A stretch of 64,000 nucleotides of DNA from Mytilisepta virgata (GCA_028015205.1 CM051519.1:45860979-45924978), one strand, 5' to 3'; positions 29,291 to 43,459 are shown, counted from the stretch's first letter. Translations and numbers: made by a program. Notes: generated by a model not told the origin, from the letters alone.

Positions 29291-31600
29291 TTATATATAT
29301 ATCTATTAGAAGTGAATAATAATATATCAATATATAAATTATTTTTTTATTTGTAATATAAAGATCGAATCAACCCATTCATTCAGCTTAATAGAAAATC
29401 TGTTAATCTAGTTAAATATAATAGTATCTAGAATATATCATAACAGCTTTCAACGATAGCTAGTTAGTGTTCAAGGTATTGAAAGCTTTTGTCAATTTGA
29501 ACACTTGCTAGCTATAGTTGTCAGCAATTTGAACACTCGCCAGCTTTTTGCCAGCCTCAAACTTTAGCCAGATCTGGACTGAGGTTTCATGCCAGTCATA
29601 TTTGAATTTCCTAACAAATAACCAGAGTATCTAGAATATGATTATTAAGACGAGCGATAATGATGAAGTTTAATGTCGAAAAGTGCGATCTTTGCTAGTC
29701 TCGAAGAAGAATATGGTTTTATCTGACAATGTAATATACCACGGAACTCGTTGAAAAAAGCACTTTCTTCTGGTCATAACCATGTTAGACGAAAAGTTTC
29801 CGTTTTGACAAACACTTCGACACTTCGGCAGGGGGCTCGTGTTTCCTTGAGAGAGGATGCCATTTCTTTTTTTCGTTAAAACATTTCCAATAACGGAACG
29901 ACAGGGCATTCGAACTTTTCTTTTTAGTGAAAACTCATGTCATTTAATTACACCCTGGGTATTGAAATTCATTTTAGAGAAGCAAGGCAAAATGACAGTT
30001 GGTTGTGTGTATCCACAGCAATGTCATAATATTTCTGTTTATCACTGACATATATAATGTATACATGTAGCGTTATAGTGGTGGGGTATTTCCAGCTGTT
30101 GTTCTTGATTTTAGGCGAAATATGAGGTATATGTAAAGTTATAGGCAACATTAATTTAAAAAAGTCAAAATATATATATAAAAAAAATGACAAATTGTGT
30201 ATATTACTCGGAAATAAAGAAAATAGCAATTTATGTTGCTCCATTAACTGAACTCCAGCGATTTCCCCTAGCTACATGTACATATACATCTAAATATATT
30301 TAATAGCATTTAATTTTATCAATGGTTTCCTGTGCGTAATTGACTTTGTGTCAAGAAAACAGTATCCATTTCATTTAAGTAACCTATTGAATATTAATTA
30401 TCTCCCAAATATGTCTTTTCAAATTTTATTGCCATTTTAGTTTTCGCAAGACGAATGTAAATTCATCATCTATACCAAGCGAATGTATTAATTCACTACA
30501 TAAATATATTAATATAGACATTGATTAAACCTAGTATGAACTTTATTCAATTAAAAGAGATGTGATGCATAATAACATGATTAAGGTTGCAAAACGTGTT
30601 TGAAGAATGCCACACACCCTGCATGCTAAAGACCCCTCCTGTAGTTTCGAAAAAAAGTAGGCTAATGCCGCTAAAAATTGCTGAATTATCCAACCCTACC
30701 CATCCATCCATCCTTTTACGGTAGCAGTTAAAATTGTTCCCCGCTTCATCCTTATTTGAACTGTCTGATAAATTGTTGAACTGGTTCTTGTCCTTGCCAC
30801 CGGACGTTAAGTAAACAACAAATCAATCAAATTCTTAATCGTGAAACAATGACAAGTGCAATTTTGTACATAATTGGCAAATTCTATATATGGAGTGCGC
30901 TCAGTCTAAATACGACCCCAGCCAATTCTAAAGTACATGTATGCAGTTTAAAATCAAGGTAATCTCGGACTATAAAGGACAATTTCACAGAAGATTGGTT
31001 CCAATTAACCTAGAATTTTAAGAAGAGAAGATTTTTAGGACGATGTACAAGGAGTGATGACCGTAATTAATTGGTTAGGATATGTACTTTACTTATTTTC
31101 ACTGATCGAAATAATACCCAATTGTTCATGAAGAAAATGAAAAGGAAAAGAAAAAGAAAAAAGTAAAAAAAAAACAAAAAAAAAAACACAATTTAAATCT
31201 CTGTAACCGATTGGTGGGTGTAAGTAAATGTCAGTTCTTGCTATTTCAATTTATGTCATACTTGTCTTTGTTATCAACATATAAGTTCTATATGGATCGT
31301 TTCAATGCTACATTTTATAATTTAGTTTCATTTAATTCTATTTTAAATCTGTAATTTCATTGACGTTATTAAAAGCGTATCTACAAACTTTACTCTTAAT
31401 ATTGTTATAGAAACTCAATTTCAGAATCCGATGGTAAACATAGGAATTTATGATACTAGTATTATTTTAATTTCCTGTGTTATTTCAACCGACATGAATG
31501 ACGACAGCAAGTATAAATGTAACTTACAAAATGTAGGCTATAGTCAATCTGGCCTTGTCTTTCAAAAAGTACAATAAAGTGATTTTTTTAAAAGAAAAAA
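29291..31600. other. AT-rich non-coding stretch before exon B
   Basis: No exon, domain or structured repeat was recognised. It contains a short A-rich tract at 31140-31190. Presumed intergenic or promoter DNA for the exon at 31601. Confidence 0.5.
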
Positions 31601-31961
31601 ATGTACACTTTTCTGATACCATGTGTTATTTTAAAATTTATTTTCATAACTGTATCAGTTTCAAGTGCGCAGAAAAGCGATACTTGTAAAATAAATGGAT
31701 GGGCGCCGTGGTCTAATTGTAGTGTTCTTTGTGGAGAAGGTCATAGAACAAGAGAAAAATATATAAAATGTGATCAGACTCTGGATCCATTAACATTGAA
31801 TCACTGCTTGATGGTTTGTAAAATTAGATTGTACTGGTGGCAATCCAATGCTGTTGAAAATGCAACATGTTACAAAGAATGTTCTAACCTGTCTCATGGA
31901 TCACGTAATACCACGAATACCGTTAAGCATGACGATAATGATACACAAAGTTGTCAAAAAG
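31601..31961 (+). CDS. First exon B: signal peptide plus TSP1 domain, CGEG type
   Basis: The ATG opens a signal peptide (FLIPCVILKFIFITVSVSSA), then a TSP1 domain with WAPWSNCSVLCGEGHRTRE, a closer match to the classical TSP1 core (CSxxCGxG) than exon A. Cysteines continue through KCDQ, NHCLMVCK, YWW and CYKEC. A hydrophilic Asn/Thr/Asp-rich stretch with several N-glycosylation sequons follows the domain. The donor is GTACGG at 31962, after 120 codons plus one base, phase 1. In its YWW and CGxG features it groups with the exons at 58936 and 61370. Secretion is expected; the role is unknown. Confidence 0.82.
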
Positions 31962-33616
31962 GTACGGTATGTTATGTTATAATACTGAATATAAAACATC
32001 AATTTATTTGATTGAAAAATAAACTCACATACCAAATTCTATGCATAGTAATGTCAGCACATAGGAATAACTTTCTGTCGTTTCTCGTCGTTGTTGTCAC
32101 TGTCGTCACACTTTCTTCTGTCTACAACTCCTACTAAATCTATGAATGGATTTTAATGAAACATTCTCCGAATCTTCGGAAACTAATACTATTGTGTGCC
32201 TCCTATTTAGGTGTTTTATATGAATGATTTTTTAGGTTTATATACTCAGAACATAAGTTTTAGCATTTTTATTTACTGAAATAGTATTTGTAAAATATCT
32301 GTAAATGATTTCTATGAACCTTTAAAGTACATGCTGTAATCTTCAGTAACTAATACCAATGTACACCTCCTGTTCATTTTATTTGTTCGTGTTGTTTTAT
32401 CTGAATGTTTTTTTTTTTGGTTTCGGGCGTAGTAACTTCAGTAAGTTTGAAAAGAGAGGCAACTCCAATAATCCAATAACTATATTAAAAGAAATTTGAC
32501 TGTAAACACCTCTTCTACAAAGCTTTGTTGTATGCAAATTATTTTGCCAAGTCTTGTAATTGATTTAAGTTCGTTTTTTGATTTAAATTTAGTACAGGTT
32601 ACCTAATAAGGTGTAAAAACACCCATGTACCAATTCAAATTAAAATTTACCAGTTTGTGTCCGATTTTTCCCCCATTATTAAATGCATTCTCTGTCAGAT
32701 TAATGTTTAATAATTATAGAACTGAAATCAAGACTGTTATTGGTATCTATTCATGCATATGTATTAAAGATATTACATGGTTATTGTATGAATATGTGTG
32801 ATTATCATCCTTCCCTGTGATTCTATCAGCTTGTTGAGCAGCTCCGAAAAAATTCGTGTCAAGAAGCGCGTGCGCTGAGCAGGAGTTATCAACAGTCAGC
32901 AGGACTTATCAACAAATTCTCCCAACGTTTGGCAGCTTAGAACTTATTAAATAGCTTTCAAAATTGGAAAATATTAATAAATATATCAAGATTTGGTGTT
33001 CCTTTTTTATACTATGGCGTTTTATATAAATGAATGATGAAGAAATTTCTAAAAGTGACATTCAACAAAATGTGTCTTTCCTCGATGCTGATAATGTCTG
33101 CTGGGACTTCTTTCCGCTCTTTCCATTGCATTTCGTTATTTGCGATTAAATCAAATTTTTAAACGTACGCTTTATTTTTATATATCCATATTTTTGCCTG
33201 AATTAGTACAAAAACGACTAAATGTTGTTTAAATATGTCGTCTCCTTGGTTAAATTTGTGTGATTATTTTACCTTGCGCATATTTCAGTCAGAAGTTGTT
33301 TCACGAATGGAGACGGACTATGACGTCAACGAGGTTGCAAGTTTGAAAGCGGGTGCTTTAGTTTCCCGGAAAATCATGAACAAAGATTTACAAACTGATT
33401 TTGTTTTTTTAAAACATGAAAATACACCTTATTGTCGTTTTTATATCGTTTATAAGATATTTTACACGAACATTCAGGAAATAATTTTATATACTTATTG
33501 GTATGGTAAACAATGTTACGGAAAACTTGTAGTTGCGATGAAGAATCCCTAATTTTCGAGAATTCAGAACGTATACAAATATTTACGTTTCAGATAAGTA
33601 ATTGAGATGATAAAAA
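31962..33616. other. Non-coding stretch after exon B
   Basis: Presumed intron. An open frame at 33235-33552 has no recognisable domain and AT-rich codon use; it is not called as a gene. Confidence 0.45.
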
Positions 33617-33740
33617 TATTATCTGCATTTTGACAGCTAGATATCGTAAAATATCACCCCGTTCGACAGAATATGAAGCTTCATATTCTGGCTCACGGGA
33701 TGATATTTTACGATATCTGGCTGTCAAAATGCAGATAATA
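33617..33740. repeat. Foldback repeat, about 50-bp arms
   Basis: ATTATCTGCATTTTGACAGC at 33618 is repeated in inverted form ending at about 33739, with GAATATGAAGCTTCATATTC at the centre. It is nearly a perfect hairpin of 124 bp. Confidence 0.85.
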
Positions 33741-34686
33741 TATACATATTGTCCCGAGCAGACTTTATATTGCACGAGCTTGCGAGTGCAATATAATGTA
33801 CCGCGAGGGACAATTTCTTTGGAAAAGCATTTTTAACAACAGAATTTTCAAGTCGATCACGTTTCTGCCAATTTTAATTTCTGTAAACAGACGAAAGCAG
33901 AGTAAAATATGAACAATGTTCGGAACATATCGGGAATTTTCCAGCGTATTAAGGATGTAGGTCGAGAACTAGAGTAAAATAATAAAAGTGGTGAATAATG
34001 TGCGATTTTCGATAAAGAATTCAATAGGGATAATGTATTACTATATAATAAATGATTTAAATTGATGATTCATCATGTTCATGGTTAAGTTTGACAGAAA
34101 GATGAGAATTCAACCAACATTTGAAGTAATTGTATTTCCCGCTTATAAATTGTTTTAATATTTGTAAGAGATTTTGTAAACGGATTTTAACACTACCCTT
34201 TTCTCTAAGTTTAATCGTAAATGGACAAAGGAGACAATAAACTATAAATCAAAAATATAAACCATTTTTCCAGTGGGCACTACGACGACAATAGGAACAC
34301 TAATCACTAAGAAAAAAAAAAACATTTCCGACCACTACAACATTTATCACTACGAAAATAATCTAAAATTTTTGGTAAATAGAAGGCATGATTTTTTTTG
34401 CAGGAGGTCTTGCATTATATTTTGTACATTAATGTTTTCGAGGGAAAATAAAATGAAACATTTATTTCAGCATGAAAAATTTTTTTCATTCAACATAAAA
34501 TCCTAGAGAATGACCTCGGTGTCTCATAGTAACCTGCTCGCCCCGTAACATTGTAACGCCAAGACGACCCTTAGCACCAACCTGAACAAAAATCGTTGAC
34601 AGATGTCGGTCACGTCTTAATGGTGTTACATAAAATAGTCTCCTCCATGAAATATTGTCCTCCGCACAAAATTACAAGTACATATT

Positions 34687-34802
34687 AGTTACTGATGTAT
34701 GGGGCAATATCAGGATATACGGACTCCCCGAGGGTCCCGGTCCACACCATGACCCCCGAGGGCAGTCCGTATATCCTGATATTGCCCTATACATCAGTAA
34801 CT
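34687..34802. repeat. Foldback repeat, about 50-bp arms
   Basis: AGTTACTGATGTATGGGGCA at the left is mirrored at the right; GC-rich centre (GGGTCCCGG). 116 bp in total. Similar size and design to the hairpin at 33.6 kb but unrelated sequence. Confidence 0.85.
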
Positions 34803-34842
34803 ATTATGTTTATTGTATTGAAAACCAAAGATCACAAAAGTA

Positions 34843-35196
34843 GTTAAAAAAGGACAAATATACCTAATGAGCAATAAAAAAAAACGTAATCAATTGGACA
34901 GAAAAGCCCAGGAAGACAATTAAACAACCACAAGCAAATAATCACTGAAAACTAAAAAAACAATGAACAACACGAACTCACGAGTTAGTAAGTCGTGTCC
35001 ACGAGTTACCAAGTCGTGGCCACGACTTTAATTTTTTAGACCCTTAAGTAGCCAAACAAAAGGACAATTAAACCTAAGGAGCAATCCAAAAAATGCAATC
35101 CATTAGACAGAAAAAACCCGGGAAGACAAATGAACAATCACAAGCACAACAAATAACACTGAAAACTAAAAAAAACAATAAACAACACGAACTCCT
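34843..35196. repeat. Two-copy direct duplication, about 210-bp period
   Basis: A block containing GACAGAAAAG or GACAGAAAAA, GGAAGACAA and AACAACACGAACTC occurs at 34843-34983 and again at 35054-35196. It belongs to the 3' end of the adjacent RT remnant. Confidence 0.7.
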
Positions 35197-35840
35197 ATAA
35201 AAAGCAGAAGTGAACCCAGATGCTCCGGAAGGGTAAGCAGTTCCTTCTCCGTATACGGCACCCGTCGTGAAGTTCAACAAAGTAAATCCGTCGGAGTTCA
35301 CAAATCGGTGGAGGCACATGGAATGTTACGACAGTGGGAACAGGTACAACATCATCTTAGATATTGGAGCACTGTAATGGTCAATCAATTCGTGATGACG
35401 ACCGTAAAATTTCCTAAGTGTTGACATCAACTTAGCCCTGATAAAACGCTGGTTAAGAAGATTTTGTGACAGCAGTAATCCTCTTTGTCGAAAGTCAGGG
35501 TAACTCACGCATGCCCTTGAAAATCGGATTTTTATGTTGAGAAACGTAGACGCCATATGCAGGCGATGCTGGTACATGTATATTGCTACTCAAGAAGGGA
35601 AAATAAAGAATAGGAAAGTTGAAGTCATCACGTTTGTCATAAAGTTCTGTCTTCAAATGTCCCTCATTGTATATTTCAAGAAACAAATCCAAATATGAAG
35701 CGGACTTTGGTGTATCAGTAGTATCCTTAATTTCAAGCTCAATGGGGTAGATTAGATGTAGAAAGTCTTGGAATTTGTCGTTATTTAACGACAGTACGTA
35801 ATCTATATAACAAAAAGTGAAATTAATGAACACAGGGAAT
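35074..35840 (-). pseudogene. Reverse-transcriptase element remnant
   Basis: Downward from 35833 the frame reads CYIDYVLSLNND, where YIDD would be the catalytic box and the second Asp is replaced by Tyr. Then come LIYPIELEIKDTTDT, SASYLDLFLEI, LYDKRDDFNFPI and FPFLSSNI. After a frame change it continues with SYPDFRQRGLLLSQNLL and LRKFYGRHHELIDHY, then LHRFVNSDGFTLLN. The last part matches the fragment at 19.2 kb. The peptide style is common in mollusc and cnidarian RT-like proteins; I do not assign the family firmly. It is broken by at least two frameshifts. Confidence 0.7.
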
Positions 35841-35870
35841 GTCCACTGTATACATAATTTAAATACTACT

Positions 35871-36913
35871 TCATATATAAAGTAATTAGCTAAAATTTAA
35901 ATGTTCAAATCAAATAAAAAGAATTAATCAGCCTTTTATATATTAAATATAAATATTTTTAAATTCTGTTTTAATTATATCGGAATACTTGAAATGTCGA
36001 TGCTAACCAGACGCGGGTCAAGTATTGTGAGTTTAGAGTATTAATGCTTTTAGATAAAGATGTAGGTAAAATTTAATTAATGCATTTTTATTTTGATCTT
36101 TGTTCAAACTACTTTGAATTGTACTTGGCATACTTAGTACTTGAGTGAGATTCTTGTTTAAATTAATCAATGCATGTGTTAGTTTCTATAATATCTTGTT
36201 CGGTTTGGTAATTTCGCTTTATATTTAATTTAGAAGGAAACCGAAAATAGTTGACTTACTATATGTAACGTTGGCAATTCTGTAAAACCCTTTCTTTCAT
36301 ATATGTACGGAAATGTTTATAATTGTTTTTAATCGCTTATAGGGTTCAATTTTCGGCCCACAAATAGACGTATCGTAAATGTATTCTTGTCTCTTTTATC
36401 TTTTGTTCATGAATTTCATTTTTATATAATTTCATTCCTTACTATGTATTGATGAGCAATAAGGCAAATTTCAATTCATGAAGACACCCTATATATACTT
36501 AAAGTGCGGTGATAGCCATTGTTTTGTATTGCAGCATATTTAGTTTTCTATAAATTCATTTCCTTTCCTGTTTTGTTAATTAAGCATGTTAATTTTTAAT
36601 TGTACAATGTGCAAGACTTAACTGTCTTAATCTAGAAAGAATTATCAACACGTTCCAACAACACGGGACATCCTGTTTTGCTTAGTGTTCATTTTTGAAA
36701 ATTTCTACCCTTATTGACAGATAATTATATAAATAAAGTAAAATTCTGCGAGATATCAATTGGTTCTATTGAGCGACAGTGATTCGTCATAAAAATTTAT
36801 GAAGTCGTGAAAATAATTTAAATGTACACGTAAAACATGTACCATATATTGATCTGCTACTATTACGCAATACACCGCATGGTACAGTTGAGTAATGAAA
36901 ACAAACTACAAAA
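35871..36913. other. Non-coding stretch upstream of exon C
   Basis: AT-rich, nothing recognisable. It could contain the promoter of the exon at 36914. Confidence 0.45.
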
Positions 36914-37217
36914 ATGCTACCGTCCAGCTATGCCGCACTTCTGATGGTAGTTTTAGTTGATCACACCATATCAATATGCGACCATGGTTATAAACCATGC
37001 GACTTTTACAAATGGGAGCCTTGGTCAACTTGCAGACCACAATGCAGTGGCACCAGATTCAGGTATCAACCGATTTGCTGTGAGACATCAGACAATACAG
37101 AAATTACATTTGAGGAATGTATTAGTTCATGCAACTTTACTATGGATTGGTACAATACTATAAAAACTCAAAATCAAAAGTGCGCCTCCTTGTGTGATAT
37201 TGGTCAACAATCAGTTG
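36914..37217 (+). CDS. First exon C: signal peptide plus TSP1-like domain
   Basis: The ATG begins a signal peptide of about 20 residues (SSYAALLMVVLVDHTIS). The mature part starts CDHGYKPCDFYKW and holds the TSP1-like core WEPWSTCRPQCSGTRFRYQ, followed by PICCE, ECISSCN, DWY, and KCASLC. The donor GTAAGT at 37218 follows 101 codons plus one base, phase 1. It is very close to the exon at 39789 in layout (GYKPC, GTR, QPICCE, TFxECI), which suggests a local duplication. A secreted or membrane-anchored product is expected once joined to downstream exons. Confidence 0.85.
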
Positions 37218-38704
37218 GTAAGTGGAAATGTTTGTTTTGAAGCCAAATATCAGACTTTTTGAGTTTTGGTCAAATATATCTCCAGGTAAGATAATAATTA
37301 TACAATACCATAATTGGAGTCGAAGCGAAATTGATAAAGTCATTATTTCCTTTCATTATGAAAGAACTACTGAATTTGAGTAGTAAAATTACTTTAAAAT
37401 TTAGAGATTGGGTATCATACAGGAACCATATTAAAAAGAGATTGGATATCATCCCGGGCGTAAACTCCCTATATAAACCTATACGGGGATGTGCGGAAAA
37501 TTTAGGTTGGTTTTTCATGAATTGTGGTATTAATTCAGGGTATGTTTTGAAAAACTAATATTTATTCGGGTTGTATTTACACAAACTTTGAGTGCTATTC
37601 AATTCTGCAGATATTTGTATATAAACATCAGTATTAGTTCGGGTGTGCTTTTTCGAGATGACTGTTTTTCGGGTAGTTATTTTCATCAAAATTATTTTTT
37701 TCCGGTATATTATTGACAAGTATTTTAGTATTTTCTCGGGTACCTTTTCTCAAGCCATTTCCGCAGGACCCATATCAAAAGAGTAATGTTTTACAACAGT
37801 AACAAGACTGTTTGAGGGACATCAAAATTAATCAAAATAGAGACCTGAGAAATTTGCCTATTTTATATTTCATTAACATCTTGATTAACGTTAATTTAAA
37901 GATGGTCAGTGAAATAACAGTAACAATGATTATTACATACAAATGTAGTTTAAAAGTTCTAAAAAGAGTACAAACTTTGTGATAAAATTCGTACAATAGG
38001 GACCAATATTCCGCAGATCTCCTAGCTATGCTTCCGTCAACATTAGCCGAAGTCCTTAAAAAGAAAATGCGCTGAAATTAATATGCTAATACTGAAAAGG
38101 TCTGCTAGTTGTATAGAAATCAATCAAGTACAGGAAATAGGTGAACATTTTTATTCTGATTTAGGGTGGTTTGAAAGAATTTTATTTGAACATTTGTTTA
38201 TTCATGTAATATAGCAACATATTTTACAATTTCATCTGCCAAATTGATGGTTTGTTAAGTTAAAATTGTTTAATTTTTAACTAATTGCAAATTTTAAATT
38301 GTCGAATTAAATATTCTGTATGAATTTGCGGAAATTCGATGAAATTAACACCAAATTCATGGGTCGCCTTATTTTTGATGTACTGTGGACCTTAAATGTA
38401 TCATTTCACCAAAATTCACGGTGTATAAAAATATTCAAATACTATAGTGTTTATTTACGCTTTGTAACGTTTATACATGCTGTACGAGACGAGAAAATGA
38501 TACAGCTGATGACCGAGAAATATGTTTGACCGGATTCAGTTTTTAAGAAAGTTAATTTTGATATATTATTCATACTTTATATATATATATATATAAAACC
38601 ACTTGTTCACGTTCATTAGGCATAGTTACATTTGGAGGTATATGTGTGGCAAGTTAGGAAATGGCTGTTTGGCAGAGTTCCAAGCCACAGAATAGATTGT
38701 TTGT
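37218..38704. other. Non-coding stretch after exon C
   Basis: Presumed intron or spacer. It contains a TA run at 38576-38596. No exon was recognised. Confidence 0.45.
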
Positions 38705-38895
38705 TTAGTTGGGGTTTAACGCCGTTTTCAGCACATTTGGCTATTTCGCGGCGGCCAGTTTTTATAGGTGGAGGAAGCCGGGGTACCCGAAGAGAAGCAC
38801 CCACCTTCGGTAGAAAATTTGGCAATCCTTGTCAATGAAGGTGGGAGTCGAACACACCCCGCCACAGGTGAGATGCGGGGTGTGTTCGACAAGAG
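38705..38895 (-). repeat. SINE copy, related to 17643-17889
   Basis: It shares ACGCCGTTTTCAGCA, CGGCGGCCAGTTTTTAT and GGCAATCCTTGTCA with the copy at 17.6 kb. It is cut before the tRNA-like A box. Confidence 0.75.
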
Positions 38896-39788
38896 TGTCA
38901 TATTCATTTGGGTAGTTCTAATAAGTTAAACAAATTTGAACAACTTGAGTTTGAATAACTAGCACGAAATTTTGACTATTTAAAATGGGGTATACAGTTG
39001 AAAAAATTCAAAGTTCATGTATTCAGAGGTCCTAGTGATTTGTTGAGGGCTAATAAAAGAAATAAAAAGGATAAACATTTTTAAAAATTCCGAATTTTTG
39101 CAAAATAAAAGGAAAATATACTATTTTTTTCACTATGTACATGTACCTAATAATTGACACCCCAAAGATCGTGATCGACAGAATAATGATCCAGCTTAAT
39201 AGGAATTTATATTAAACAGTATTAGTATAAAAATAAAAAAGTAAAAAAATATATAAATCTATAAATAAATACGAAAATAAATCATATTAAAAAATTGGAT
39301 CATGATACATTCACCTGATACGTTTGTGACAAAAGATTTGAAAAAAGAAACATAATTACCAAAATATTAATGTAATAGGACAAAAAAAAATTAAGCAAAA
39401 AAAAAAGCTAACCGATAGAGGTCAACTTTAACTGAGACTATGAAAATTCCAACACATAAAAGTATCCTGCTAATCATGTCACTACAGGAACAATGACAAC
39501 TGATCCCACATGGACTTACAGCTCACTAAAATGTTGGTTAATATGATAAAGTTTAATAAAGAGAGATAAAAAAGGTACGATACTTAAAACAAATCCACCA
39601 GAAATACTAATAAATACTGAAATGATTATTTTCAGCGAGATTGGTGTTATAAATGTATCTGATGGGAGGTACAACAAATTATAACGAAGCAAGCATTGAC
39701 AAAACAAATTCATATAAGACAGTAAAAGGTTTCAGTTGTACAATATTGCAATCCGTAATATACTGAATGAGTTTTAATAATTTTCGAA
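38896..39788. other. Non-coding stretch between exons C and D
   Basis: AT-rich with A-runs; nothing recognised. Confidence 0.45.
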
Positions 39789-40083
39789 ATGATTGCGTTT
39801 GGTAATAGCCTACTAATTATAGCCGTTCTCGTTAATTACACTGCATCATGCGAAAATGGCTATAAACCATGTGAATTTTTAGAATGGCAAAGTTGGTCAC
39901 CTTGCAGTCCAAAATGCGCTGGAACAAGATATACTTTTCAACCAATTTGTTGTGAGAAATCAAATGGTGAACAAATAACATTTGATGAATGTATCCGTTC
40001 TTGTAATATAAGTGAGGGATGGTATAATAGTGTAAAAATCAAGTATCAAAGATGTGCTACTCTGTGCAATATAGAAAAAAATG
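39789..40083 (+). CDS. First exon D: signal peptide plus TSP1-like domain
   Basis: The signal peptide (IAFGNSLLIIAVLVNYTAS) is followed by CENGYKPCEFLEW and the core WQSWSPCSPKCAGTRYTFQ, then PICCE, TFDECIRSCN, GWY and RCATLC. The donor is GTAAGT at 40084, after 98 codons plus one base, phase 1. It is the closest paralogue of exon C, only 2.9 kb upstream. All cysteines expected from the group are present, so it looks functional. Confidence 0.85.
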
Positions 40084-42544
40084 GTAAGTTCATGTTATAT
40101 ATCACGTATGTGTCGCAATATTGTGCAATATTCCGTAAATTAAAGATGATCCTCTTGACATTAGGAACTTTTGAAAATCATCCAATCTCTAAGTTAATGG
40201 TAAATATGACTATCACGATATTTCACGAGCTTGAAAAGCTTTCATGATAATATTTGATATGGTAGACGCTATCCTGTGCCAAATGCATACAGTTAATTTA
40301 TATATAATTCACTTAAGCCGTCGTAGTTGGGCAATAAAATATAATGAAAATGTAAGTGTTGATCTGACATCTTGCTTAAAATTGCTTATGGTCACAAATG
40401 AACTTGGATTCGTTTTTACTGTACACGAGCATTAGAATAGACCTAAAGTAGCAGGCCACAAATGACGCCATGACGTTCAAAACATACTTTTGAAAATAAA
40501 ACATACATGCTCATAATAAACCGGCTTTGGGCATCTTGATTCTTCAACCATGCATGTATATATGTATGAAATCCTCATTTTCTACAGATTTCACAAAGAT
40601 TAATTATAAAACAATTTTGACATGAAGTTTTACCAATGGCAGCAAATCACACAATTTTCTTTGAAATATCTGTAAAAATGTACTTTAAAATACAAACGCT
40701 TAACTTCTAAAATTACTAATTTCTAAAATTTCAATCCCATAATCTTATATATTGCCAGAAAGTTCCCAATCTCCCCTTGCAACTAAGAGGGAAAAAACTT
40801 GGTCCATTTCACCTTGTTTTTTTCAGCAGATTACTGTACATTTTTCACATGTAAACGTCCCTTTCGTAAAACGTTCATCAGATTGGGACAGACACTCTGA
40901 GTCAATGCTGGGCAAATCATAATTTTAATACGGATAGGTGGGTGTATGCTAAATAAATTATTAATGAAACTCTTCTATTAACCATTCCCTATCTTTTAAA
41001 CATAATTCATTGATATATTAACCTTTGTTCTTAATTTACAGCAACTTAAACTTCAATATAGAATATTATTTCTTCTATAATGGGAGGACAAAATTCGAAA
41101 CTCACAAAATAAAAAAAACCTATTTTTATACTGGTACCAAATAGCTACATGTATTGAAAATGAAAGCACCAGTTTCAGATAAACCAGTTTCGTTTGCCAT
41201 GTTTAATAAGGTGTTTTTAGATGTTTTTTACTCTTTTCTTTCTTATGTTATGTTTTGCAGTGTCATGGAATGCCAATGAATTCTGGGTCATATCTTCTTT
41301 TAGATAAATAGTGTCATTATCATATATATTAAATTTTGATCTGAAAAAGGCAATTTATTCATTTAAATAACAGGTCAAATCCACTGCCATCATAAATAAA
41401 AATAGCCAAAAGTTAATTTCTTGTAAAATCCGGTTTTTAATGGATAACAATATCACCAAGGAATTAATGGAAGAAAACATGAAGAGATCACATAAGCTCC
41501 CCCACGTTCAAAAAGGAATTTGAAAGACGTTTTCTTTACCATTGGATAATACATGTCATACATAATTTACGAAATGAAAGTTGTATTTTTTGAGCAGAAG
41601 ATGGAACTTAAAGGACAAATATGGTAAATTCCTACAAAAAAAAAACAAAAGATACATGTAGGTATTTTGAAAGAATATAATGTAATTGTACAATTTGTGT
41701 ATATGGTATAAGATATTTTGAACTGGAATTTAGTTGCAGGTTTACTATTTCAATTTCACTAAGTCTTTTAAGATGTTTAAAGTAAAGAAAGGTTTTAATA
41801 AATTGTTAACCCATTTCAAGACTATCAAACGAAAATAATTTGATAAATAAAACTAAATTTTCGAATTACTATCTGGCACTACATGTATTTATTGTCGAAG
41901 TGAAATTTGAAACGTTATAGATGGTGAATTTCCATGAACATATATAGTTTACCTTTAAATTAGTGATAAGGTGTTCTGTCGAATATCAACGGCTTAATCT
42001 GAGAAATTGAAAATGTTTTCTTTTTAAATCTGTCATGATCAGCAATTTGCAATATAATTTGTGAGAAGCCACAAATAATACCGTTACACTTGTTTGGAAT
42101 AAATCATAAAAAATATATAATTTATTAGAAATAATTTTATTAGCCTATACCTTAATATTGCAATGTTGGTGAAGGATAAATACGAATACTTCATGATCAA
42201 GAATGTGTTAACTTGAAAATCACAATGTAACAAGCTTTAAGACGAACAATTCTGCAAAATTAACAAATTTCGGAATGCTTGTCAAATAATTTATGTTTTT
42301 GACCAAACTTTATTAAGGCTGAGTAAAAATGATGATACATGTATAGGACGTGTGCACAAAAATCATGCTTTAAGAAGTTCAGAAATAACATATTTTGATA
42401 TTGAGATAGGATTATAGTTTCTTAGACTGCACTTATTGTCTCGAAAAAGAAATTAACAAAATGTTTGTCGTATTTGACATATATACATGTAAATGCGAAG
42501 CCAATTTACTTGTAACAGTTTTGTGAAATGCCAATACAATGAAA
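40084..42544. other. Non-coding stretch after exon D
   Basis: 2.4 kb of AT-rich DNA; no cysteine-rich exon or transmembrane exon was seen. Confidence 0.45.
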
Positions 42545-42965
42545 ACTAGAAATACTGTGAGCAAAGCTCACTACTTTATACCCCCGCCTTACATAAGATA
42601 CATGAAAGGAAATGTCAATATTTTGGATAGAAAAACTCCAACAGCAGCGAGATGAAATTTTTAAAAAGCTGTGAGTAATGCTCACTTAATGATACCCCTA
42701 CTTGCCAGATAAAAGACAGCCTCTTTATTTTGCTATGGAAAACCCCAAAAGTTCACATTGAAAGTCAAAGTCCATGTTTTTCTTTGGGAAGCCCAAAAAT
42801 TGGTTCGATCAAATTCTAAAATAGGAGGTGCACAATGCCATCATGGGATGAAGATTCTCTGAAAGTTTCATCAAATTCCATTCAGTAGTTTAGGAGAAGT
42901 TGCGGATACAAAGGTCGGACGAACGGACGGACACAACGAATACTATAATATTAGAGGACAACATA
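42545..42965. repeat. Dispersed repeat ending in a GGACGGACGGAC-type tail
   Basis: It contains GTGAGCAAAGCTCACT and a related GTGAGTAATGCTCACT, TATACCCCCGC, and a tail with TCGGACGAACGGACGGACAC. The very start of the window (GGACGGACGGACC) may be the end of another copy. No coding capacity. Confidence 0.55.
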
Positions 42966-43459
42966 AACTAATGTGGACAGTCAAAGACGACAGCTATCCC
43001 CGTACTCCCCACTTATTGTATCCCTGTGCAAGAAATATACGTGTATTCAAAATAAATTGTTCGTCTTTATTTTTTTTAAAAGAAAAAACGTAAATAAATT
43101 ATTAGCATAACATGTTTTAATGGCTGTATTTGTGTACATGTATTCTCTATGTGTGGGGGACAGTTGCGAAATTTTTGATGTATTGAAACCTTCATACCCT
43201 CAGAGTCAACTAAGGACAGATTATTTATTGAGAGAAATTATAATCCCCTTTTTAATATAAAAATCGTCTGTGTTAATACAGCTGGTCATTCATTACACGT
43301 GTGTCGTTTTCTTGAAGCATATAATTTAATTTATCAATAACACGAACGAAATATGTTATATAATCTTATCTTTTTGGCGACATTACATTACAGTTCAATT
43401 GACAGTTTAATATCATAGAATACTAACAAAATCCGTAAAATAGACATAAATTTGGCCAA

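Noticed and set aside
33235..33552. 105-codon open frame
   Set aside because: No signal peptide, domain or biased codon use; this length is expected by chance over 64 kb in six frames.
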